Shown piece by piece: positions 1 through 8,000 of a DNA stretch of 10,852 nucleotides. The notes below the pieces were generated by a model. That model was given only the letters and a program-made list of their open reading frames with translations, did not search any database and had not been told where the DNA came from. The position numbers were made by a program, and so were the translations under genes. The stretch is from Verrucomicrobiales bacterium (GTDB taxonomy: Bacteria; Verrucomicrobiota; Verrucomicrobiia; Verrucomicrobiales; DEV007). Each line of letters starts with the position of its first letter. Position 1 is the stretch's first letter. The stretch spans positions 1-10,852 of the forward strand of contig JALRFZ010000342.1 in assembly GCA_023253615.1 (NCBI GenBank), read 5' to 3'.

Positions 1-1
1 C

Positions 2-42
2 CCGGAAGAGGCGGACAAGAGTGTCCGCGCTCCGGCTTCCGG
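2..42. repeat. Compound palindrome, REP-like intergenic repeat
   Basis: A perfect 7-bp stem GCGGACA (11-17) pairs with TGTCCGC (22-28) around an AGAG loop. It is nested in an outer pairing of CCGGAAG (2-8) with CTTCCGG (36-42), or alternatively CCGGA (2-6) with TCCGG (31-35). There is no T-run, so it does not look like a terminator. It lies just beyond the tRNA terminator at the window's left edge. My recollection is that dispersed intergenic repeats with a core like GCGGACAnnnnTGTCCGC are common in Verrucomicrobiota; only one copy is visible here, so repeat status is inferred. Confidence 0.45.
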
Positions 43-53
43 TCCGTCAAATC

Positions 54-93
54 AAAAGGCCCGGACTCACGCTGCGCATGAGTCCGGGCCTTT
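54..93 (-). terminator. Rho-independent terminator of the tRNA-Ser gene
   Basis: A perfect 15-bp inverted repeat (79-93 pairing with 55-69) has a 9-base loop (70-78). Read on the minus strand it is a GC-rich stem, GAGTCCGGGCC with its partner, that ends in TTTT. It begins 3 bases after the encoded CCA of tRNA-Ser, the usual place for a tRNA terminator. The left arm also carries A residues, so the structure is partly bidirectional and could stop transcription arriving from the left. Confidence 0.9.
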
Positions 94-96
94 CGA

Positions 97-186
97 TGGC
101 GGACAGGGTGGGATTCGAACCCACGGTAGAGTTACCCCTACACACGCTTTCCAAGCGTGCTCCGTAGACCGCTCAGACACCTGTCC
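97..186 (-). tRNA. tRNA-Ser (anticodon GGA)
   Basis: On the minus strand this folds as a class II tRNA. The acceptor stem is GGACAGG (186-180) with CCTGTCC (107-101), followed by discriminator G (100) and an encoded CCA (99-97). The anticodon stem CACGC/GCGTG (159-155 with 147-143) frames the loop TTGGAAA, giving anticodon GGA (152-150), which reads UCC and UCU. A long variable arm, TAGGG-GTAA-CTCTA, marks it as serine-type. The T arm GTGGG-TTCGAAT-CCCAC is canonical. The 90 bases between it and the transporter gene (187-276) show no convincing promoter or terminator, so read-through from the secretion operon is possible. I see no second copy of its 3' end in the window, hence no sign of a tRNA-integrated element here. 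Confidence 0.97.
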
Positions 187-276
187 TTTTGACGGAGATT
201 CCGCGGACGGCCAAGATGGAGGCATCTCCCGCTTTCGCAAGGAAAAAGAACAAGTCCCGCGGCCCGACCAGGGGCT

Positions 277-2055
277 TCAGTAGCTCATCGTCAGGCCGAA
301 ATGAAGGCGCCCGTCGGGCAGTTCTCCACCGATGACGCCGTGGGTGTCGAGAGCCCATCCGTAGGCGGCGCGGAGATGGGCGGTCTCGCCGACCTTGCAG
401 GTGAAACCGACTCCCGCGCTTTGCAAGGCAGGGGAGATTTCCCCGGAAAGCGGGTCGGAGTTGTCGAGGTAGGCTCCGTCGTAGAAGACGAAGGTCTTCC
501 ACTCGTCTTCGGCCTTCAGATCCAAACGCTCGGCGAGGGAAAAGGCCGGTGAATGGATCTCCACATTGATGATGCCGCCGGAGTCGCCCCGGACGAGGTT
601 TTCATCGAACCCCCGCACGGTCAGGTAGCCACCGGCGAGGAGTTGTTCGGTGGAGAGGAGGCGGTCGGAGGTGGCCTGGCCGCGGCCGCGCATCACGAGG
701 GTGAAATCGGCGGGGAGGTCGATGCCGCGTTCGATCTCGACGAAGCCATACCAGTAATCGGAGGTGGCTCCCTGACGGAGGGCGTCAAAGCTGGGATCGT
801 CGTTGTGATTCAGGACATTGCCCGGCGACCAGACGGATCCGAGAGAGAGGGCGTTGTAGCCGAGCAAATCTCTCCAAACGCCTTCGTAGCCGAGGCGGAA
901 TTGGAGGATCTCCGCGCTCGAGGCGATGGCGTTGAGTCCGCCGAAAATGAGGTCGGTATTCGTGCTTTTCCAGTCGATCCCGGCGATGAAGTCGTGCCGG
1001 AGCCCGCGTAGAAAACGGGGACGGGCGAGGGGGATGTGATAATCGAGGGTGGCCTGGAGATTTTCCCCGCCGAGATCGATGGGGAAGGGGTCGGACGGAT
1101 CACCGGGGACGTCGGAGAAGACGGCCGCGCCGAGAAATCGGAGTTCATGCCTCCAGGGGAGGAAATTGCGGTAGAAGACGGTGTGGGAATCGAGCGTCTC
1201 GAACTCGAGATCCGCTCCGTAGTGGTAACCGATGGATTGTTCGGTGCGGAAGGGATTGGCCCAGTTGAAGCCGGCCGACCACTCGTTCTCTCCCGTCGAA
1301 GGAACTCCGGTGTTGGCGATGCCGACGTAGGCGGTGAGCGGGTTTTCCTCGATCGTGTCGAGGGTGATGTCGGAGGTGCCATCGCTCCCGCCCTTGTCGT
1401 AGATCAGGTTGACCTGACGGATGGGGTTGCGGTTCAGCCAGTCGAGATCGGACTCGAGGATGCGCCGATCGATGCGATCACCGGGAGCGAGACGGATGTG
1501 GTTCTGGAGATAGTCGGCGTCGCTGTGGACGACGTCGTTGATCACGACCTGCCCGAGGAGGGCCTCTCGCACCACGATCTGGACGCGTCCGCCGGTGATG
1601 TTCTGTTCGGGGAAATAAACATCGACAATGGGGAAATCCTCTTCGCGCCAAGCTTGGATGATCGTTTTCGCCAATTCCGCCAGCAAGGCCATGGAAAGGG
1701 GGCGATTGAGGAAAGGACGGAGCGACTCCCCGAGGCCGGCGGGGGCGAGGATGCCGGACTCGATCACGATGGGCCCGGGGCCGGCCGCGGATCCGGCATC
1801 GGTCTGATCCTGATGCGGGATGAGTCGGATCGCCCGGAGATCGACGCCGAGCGGGGTATCGTCGGCAGCCATCTCATCGGAGTCGGCCTCTTCCTCGCGG
1901 GGGGGGGAAGGAGGTGGTGCCTGCGGCAGCACTTCGGCACGCTCGCTGCTGGCCTTGTCGGGGACGCGGCTTTGGGCGCCGGCATCGGCGGACGCCGCGA
2001 GAAGGCCCCCGGCGAGCGAGGCGATCAAGAGGAGTTTGTCCGGCGGAAGCGACAT
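277..2055 (-). CDS. TpsB outer-membrane transporter, ShlB/FhaC/HecB family
   Basis: This 592-residue protein is the two-partner-secretion pore expected to export the TpsA protein encoded just upstream. Residues 1-27 form a signal peptide (hydrophobic core LLLIASLAGGLLAA, likely cut after AGA). A Pro- and acid-rich linker follows (about 44-66). Two POTRA domains come next (roughly 72-165 and 166-236); the second contains the family-typical segment DLDWLNRNPIRQVN. The rest (about 240-592) is a beta-barrel of alternating aromatic/polar strands. VRGF at 480-483 is the conserved L6-loop motif of Omp85/TpsB proteins, and an RGDSGG stretch lies nearby. The chain ends FGLTMSY, with a terminal aromatic as in barrel proteins. 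There is one cysteine (553). The gene starts 21 bases after the tpsA stop, and the spacer has no Shine-Dalgarno, so translation may be coupled. The length suits the family. Function is firm; pairing with this TpsA rests on context. Confidence 0.95.
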   Translation of the reverse strand: MSLPPDKLLLIASLAGGLLAASADAGAQSRVPDKASSERAEVLPQAPPPSPPREEEADSDEMAADDTPLGVDLRAIRLIPHQDQTDAGSAAGPGPIVIESGILAPAGLGESLRPFLNRPLSMALLAELAKTIIQAWREEDFPIVDVYFPEQNITGGRVQIVVREALLGQVVINDVVHSDADYLQNHIRLAPGDRIDRRILESDLDWLNRNPIRQVNLIYDKGGSDGTSDITLDTIEENPLTAYVGIANTGVPSTGENEWSAGFNWANPFRTEQSIGYHYGADLEFETLDSHTVFYRNFLPWRHELRFLGAAVFSDVPGDPSDPFPIDLGGENLQATLDYHIPLARPRFLRGLRHDFIAGIDWKSTNTDLIFGGLNAIASSAEILQFRLGYEGVWRDLLGYNALSLGSVWSPGNVLNHNDDPSFDALRQGATSDYWYGFVEIERGIDLPADFTLVMRGRGQATSDRLLSTEQLLAGGYLTVRGFDENLVRGDSGGIINVEIHSPAFSLAERLDLKAEDEWKTFVFYDGAYLDNSDPLSGEISPALQSAGVGFTCKVGETAHLRAAYGWALDTHGVIGGELPDGRLHFGLTMSY

Positions 2056-2076
2056 CGGTCGAGGTTCGGGAGAGGA

Positions 2077-5000
2077 TCAGTTCGTGCCGAGAGCGGCGTT
2101 GAGTTCGTTGGCGGCGGGATCTCCGAGTTGGTCGGAGAGCAAAAGGAGGACTCCCGGGCCGGGGGCGGATCCGTCCATCGCGGTCGGGACGGTGCCGTCG
2201 CCGGGAAGGAGCGAGACGACGAGGTTCAGTCCGAGTGCTTCGGAGAGTTCCGCGGCGGCGGCGATGGTGAGGCTTTCCTGCAGGATCGTGAGGATCGCGG
2301 GATCGATGGGATCCCCCGAGAGATCGAGGCCGACGGGGCCGTCGGGATTGAACAGGAGAATCGGTCCGGTGTAGCCGATCGCGGAGGCGAGCTCGAGATT
2401 GGCATCGACTCCGAGGCTTTCATTGAGCGTGGCGATGGCGAGATTGGAGGGGGTGAGGCCGCTGCCGTCGAGGGAGAAGGGGCGGAAGACGAGATAGGGA
2501 TTCCCATCAACCACGATGAGGGAGGCTTGTGCGGTGATGGCGGCGGCAAACGCGCCCGAGAGCGCCCCGATCTGCTGCGAGAGCGTCCCGGGATCGACGA
2601 TGGAGAAGCGGTTCGGGTCGTCGGAGCCCTGGTCCGTGTTCGGGTTCGCAGCGGGCTGACCGACCTGGGTTTGGAGCAGGCCTCCTGTATCGGTGCCTTC
2701 GGGTCGAGGGGCGACGATGCCGTAGTGGTGGACATTGCGGATGGGGTTCCCCTGATTCAGCGATGCGATGCCGGGGAGATTCAGCGTGTTGTAGCCGGAC
2801 CCGCCGTGAATGAACTGGGTGAAGCTGAAGAAATCGCTGTTGACCGTGTTGTTCCCCGTGCCGAGGAAGAGGCGCAGGGATTCGAAACCTCTGAAGGTGT
2901 GGATCGGATTCCGCGAGACGCTGTCGTCGCTGATCTCGTAGGTGTGATCGCCGCGCAGGGTCGAATCGTTGATCTCGAGCAGGTCGGTGCCGCCGCCGCC
3001 GTCCACGAAGGCGATCGTGGCCTGGTTCAGGAAATGGAAGCGATCATTGGCGGCCGACCCGAGGATGCGTTCGAGATCGGTGAAGCCGCCCCCGATGCCG
3101 GTCGCGCTGTCGGGTCCGACGTTGATGGTCACGGCCCGTCCGAAGGCCGAGTAATCGAGGGTATCGGTGCCCGGGCTGGCGCCGCCGGAGAGGCGTCCGC
3201 CGAGGGCGGCGCCGGGACTGAAGGCAAAGGTGTCGGATCCGATGCCACCGGTGAGGTTTTCAAACCCCGAGGCGGAGAAAGTCGGCGAGGAGAAGGTGTT
3301 TGGTGCGGTGAGCTGGAACAGGGTGCCTGCCGCGGGTCCGAAAAACTGGTCGGTGGCAAGGGCGGAGCCCGTGAATTGATTGACGTTCGAGAAGCCCCCG
3401 GCGATCCCGGTGCCTGACGCGAGCGGAGCCGCTCCGAGATTGACCGTGACCGGTGCCCCGTAGCCCGCGTAGTTGAGCCGGTTCACGACGGGATTCGGAG
3501 AGCTGCCTCCATCGAGGGAGCCGCGGATGCCGGAGCCTGGGAGGAAGATGAACTCATCCTCGAGCGGACCCGCGATGACGTTTTCAAAACCGGACACGGC
3601 GACCGATCCGACCTGCATCGCATCCGGTCCGGTGAAGGTGTAGGTGGAGGCGGAGCCGGGGCCGGTGATGGTATCGATGTTGCCCGACCCGGTGAAGGTG
3701 GCGATGTTCTCGAAGCCTCCGATGATCCCGGTGGCGGCGCCGTTCTCCAGATCGATGATGACGCTGGTGCCGTAGGTGGTGTAGTCGAGCGTGTTTGTGC
3801 CGCCTCCGCCGTCGAGGGTGCCGGAGAGGGTGGCGTTGCCGCTGAAGGCTAAGGTATCGTCCGCCGCTCCTCCGAGGATGTTTTCGAACGCGGTAAAGGA
3901 CACGCCTCCGACCTGGAAGGCGTTCGCACCCGTCATCTGGAAGGTCGAGGCCGCGGCCGGGCCGCGGACACGGTCATGGCCCGAGCCCGAGCCGACCACG
4001 GACTCCACGCCGTCGAGCGAGGCATGATCGAGATCGATGCCGGAGACCGGATACCCCGCGAAGGTGAGGAGATCGCGCGACCCGTCGCCGCCGGTGTAAA
4101 ACACCGATCCGTCAGCGGTGAGCAGGGCGTTGATGGCGGCGGTGCCGTCGAAGGGGAGAGAGGAAGCCTCATCCCCGGGCCCGGGGACGCTGTCGCCGAT
4201 GTAGGGGTGATCGCCGAAGATGATTTCGATGTCTCCGCCGTTGGCGGTGACCGGAGCGTTGATCGTCACGTCATCTCCGTCGATGACGATGTTTCCGTTC
4301 TGCGAGAGGACCGATCCGCCGACGATGGCCGCACCGTCCGATGCCTCCAGAAAGATCCCGCCCGCGGCGCGGACCTCGCGCATGAGGCGGAGCTGACCGG
4401 AGGAGGTCAGATCGACGAAAGAGGCGTTGGTTCCTCCGATGGTGGCGCTGTCGTTGCCGAGGAAAATGCCGTCGGCATTCGAGCCGGAACCCCGCACGGT
4501 GACGCCGCCCGTCCCGGAAATGGAGAGATTGCCGGCCGTGTTTCCAAGCATCACACCGATGCCAAGCGTGTCTCCGGCGTAGCCGTCGAGGGTGATCTCT
4601 CCATTGACCGCCAGGAAGCGCGCCCCTCCGTTCATCTGGACGCCGTCATTCTCATTGACGCCGCTCCCTCCCGCGCCGTAAAGGGTGAGATTGCCGCTGC
4701 CGCCGGTCTGGAGAAGCCCGCCGGTGAAAAGGATGCCGCGATTCCGTTGTCCGCCGGACTGCCCTCCGCCGAAACCTTCGACGAGAAGGGTGCGGCCGGC
4801 GGTCGAAAGGGTCGTATCGGTGTTGGCGATGACGACCCCGACACTGTCCGAGTTACTTCCGCCGCCACTGCCGGAGATCTCGATCCCGAAATTGCTTGAG
4901 GTCGTGTCGAGCGAGGCGATGACCGCGCCACCGTCGAGCCGGATGCCGTTGGAAGCCGGATTGGTGAATCCGGAATAGCCGAAATCGGGGCCGCTGCCGC

Positions 5001-8000
5001 CGTTTCCTCCGGTGCCCCGGAGCGTGATGGCACCGGTGCCGAGGCTCTCGAGACGCGAACCGAGGATGGTGATGCCAGTGAAATTTCCGGGCATCGATAC
5101 TTCGTCGCGGTTCGCGGAGAGCGCGAGATCGCCATCCGTCACGGAGAGGAGGGAGTCGCCCAGCACGAGCATGGCACGTCCCGCGTTCAATTCCAGGCCG
5201 CCTCCGCCGATGGTGGAGATTTCCGTGCCATCCACGACGACATCACGCCCCACGATCGTGATGTTCCCGCCTTGGGACGTCACTGGCGCATCGATCACGA
5301 TCGACGAGCCCGAAAAGCGGGGCACCCGCATGTCGAGGAATCCCGTCGCGGTGATCCCGCTGCCACCCAGGAAGTCGGTGACGCGGAAGCCGTTCGCCTC
5401 TCGGAAGACGAGAGTGCCGATGCGACCATTGGGCCCATTCCCCGAGGTGTTGAACTGAACGATGTCGTTGTTGGAGTTGTTCAGCGTGAAATCCATTGCG
5501 TCCGCACCGCCGAGGTCCTGCAATTGGAGGCGGTAGCCGCGGACCCGGCTGAAGATACCGACAGCGCCGGAAACGGATTTCACGATCACGGTATCGCCGG
5601 GGGCTCCGATCGAGGCGTTGGTGTCGGGAGAGTCGATCGAGGTGTTTGCTCCCGCGCCCCGGAGTTCCAGCACCCCGCCGCCGGAGGTGAGGCTGGCGAG
5701 ATCGATACGGATGCCCGATGAAAGAGGGGCGGATGCCTCACCCAGGAGGGTCAGGTCGCCTCCATGGGTGGCCAGCGACGTGCCGCCGCGAAGGCGGATG
5801 CCGACTTGATCGCCCGTCGCGTCACCGCCGTGCCCGGAGAGGGTGATGGCTCCCGTGCCGGTCGTTGCGACCGTGGCTCCATCGAGATCCATGCCGATCA
5901 AGCTGCCGTAGGCAGGGTAGGGGCCCCGATTGGCCGTGAGGCTGAGGGCTCCATCGACCGCGGTGATGCTCGATCCGGGGCTGAGCACGAGGTTCCGCCC
6001 CGCCCCAAGGGTGATGGAGCCAGTCCCGCTCGCGGAGAGGGCGGCGTTTGCGTTGGCGAGAGAAATTTCACCGGTGCTCGTGCCAAAGGCGTCGATCGTG
6101 AGGTTCTTGTTTGCGGCCATGGAGATGGCCTCGTTGATGATGACGCCCGCGCCCGTGGTCAGGGAGAGGCGGTTTCCGTGGGTGATCGCGTTGCTCACCG
6201 TGATCGCCCCGCTGCTGGCATTGCCGATCTGAACGGTTCCCGCAGTGATTCGGTCGAGTTCGGTGTCGGTGAGGCCAAGGGTCGTTCCGTCCACATCGGC
6301 GCCGCCAAGGTTTACGGCGAAACCGTTGGTGAGCGGCCGGATCGTTGTCGTTCCGGTCCCGCTGTTGATCGTTGCCGAGCTGGATATTCCGATTCCATCG
6401 GCGGTCAGGGTCAGGTCGGAGTTCCCTGTCGTGACGATCGCAGTCGAGTTGCCCAGGAAGATGCCTGAAACCGTGGCACCCGCCCCCCCGGTTCCAGTGA
6501 TCCTTAGGGATCCGGCCGCGCTTATGGAGGAACCAGCACCAGTGAGTTCGATGCCCCGGTTGGAGATGTTTCCCGCGCCTGAACCGCCTCCTGTCGCGGA
6601 GATGGTCAGGCTGCCACCCGAGGAGATGGAGTTGCCGTCCCCGGAAAAGCGAAGGCCCTGATTGTTCAGATTCGTACTGTCGCCACCTCCCTGCGCGGAG
6701 ATGGTCAAATCGCCCGAGGCCGTGCTGATCGAGACGGGACTCCCTCCCGAGGAATTCATGAAAATCCCTTCGTTAAAGCCGCCGGTGGTTCCGGCAACGG
6801 CGATGATGGACAGATCCCCCGAGCCGGAAGCAGAAATGCTCGCTCCGTTTCCAAGGAACAGACCGCGACCTCCTGTTGTCGAACCTTTACCGTCAAGCAA
6901 GATATTCGATCCATCGGAGGAGATCATGGATCCGGGCCCGGAAACTGAAAGGCCATTCCCTCCCCCGGAGGAAACGCCCCGACCCGTCATTGTCAAGATT
7001 CCCGAAGCTCCACCGGAAACCGTGCCGCCATTTTGAACCAAAATGCCATGCGAAGTGCCTGTATTTCCACCTTTCCCGAGAAGAGTCACGTTCCCCGTGC
7101 CATCGGACCGCACGGTTCCGCCACTTACCGTGATCCCGCTGAAGGTTCCGGTGGTCGGAATGACTTGTTGATTCGCAGCCAGCGTCAGACTGCCATTTGT
7201 CGTCCTCACCGAGGCGCCGGAACCCATGGAAATGGAACGGGCTGCCGTCGCGTTGAAAGCTCCGCTTCCACTGGCAAAAATCCGCGCTCCTGCCAGGAAA
7301 ATCATGTCGCGGTCCGCTTGAAAGGCGAGGCTGTGCGCACTGCTCCAGGTCAGGTTCACATCGGCCGCAAAAGTGATGTCCCCTTCGCCGCCCGCCCCGT
7401 AGTCGGACGTCCAGATCAAGACGGGGAAATTCGCGAGCACATCCATGAGCGCACCGTCGGTCATCGTGGTGCCCATGATGCCGCCGCCAGTGCCATGGAT
7501 CACATTGATGTTCGCGGGGTCGAGGAGTAAGGTGCCGGAAGCTCCGAGGGGTGCGGAGAGCCGCACCTGCCCGACGAGATCCGGCACGTAGAGCCGTCCC
7601 TGTCCCGACAGCTCGATGAATCCACCGTCGCCCCCGAAGGTGCCGCCCTGTGCCGAGACGAGACCGTGGACGGTCGTCGTATCGGTGGCGAACAACACGA
7701 TTTCACCGCCATTGCCGGTTCCCCGGGCATTGGCGGAGATCAGTGATCCGCTGCCGATGGACAAATTCGTCGCATTGGCCAGCGAGGCATCCGCTCCGTG
7801 ACGCCCTCCGCCGAGGTAGGTGCGGCCGCCACCGGTCTCGCCGTCATTCAGAATCAGGGTGCCGTCGAAAACCTCGATTTCATTCCCGAGGATCGCGATC
7901 TCACCGCCCGCACCGTTTTCGCCCGAGGCATCGACCGTGCCCCCGATCTCGGTTTTGCCGGTCGTTCCAGAGTCGACCCTGACTCGTCCGCCGGATCCAT

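Noticed and set aside
187..276. Terminator after tpsB
   Set aside because: Only a 4-bp GCCC/GGGC pairing (262-275) and a separate T-rich stretch exist, too far apart and too weak; a small AGATG/CATCT hairpin (214-227) has no T-run.
97..2055. Genomic island attached to tRNA-Ser
   Set aside because: The secretion genes lie on the 5' side of the tRNA, whereas islands normally insert at the 3' end. There is no integrase and no duplicated tRNA 3' end in the window.
2080..2766. Contact-dependent inhibition toxin at the TpsA C-terminus
   Set aside because: There is no VENN motif, no nuclease-like domain and no small immunity gene after tpsA; tpsB follows after 21 bases and the tail is a 48-residue repeat.
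2947..2955. RGD tripeptide in TpsA (residues 1968-1970)
   Set aside because: Bordetella FhaB uses an RGD for integrin binding, but here it is a lone tripeptide in a diverged repeat of a probably environmental bacterium; chance is the simpler explanation.
1036..3417. Plus-strand open frame of 793 codons
   Set aside because: It is antisense to tpsB and the 3' part of tpsA, crosses their junction, has a Gly/Glu/Val-rich composition with no recognisable domain, and arises from the GC-rich codon bias of the real genes.
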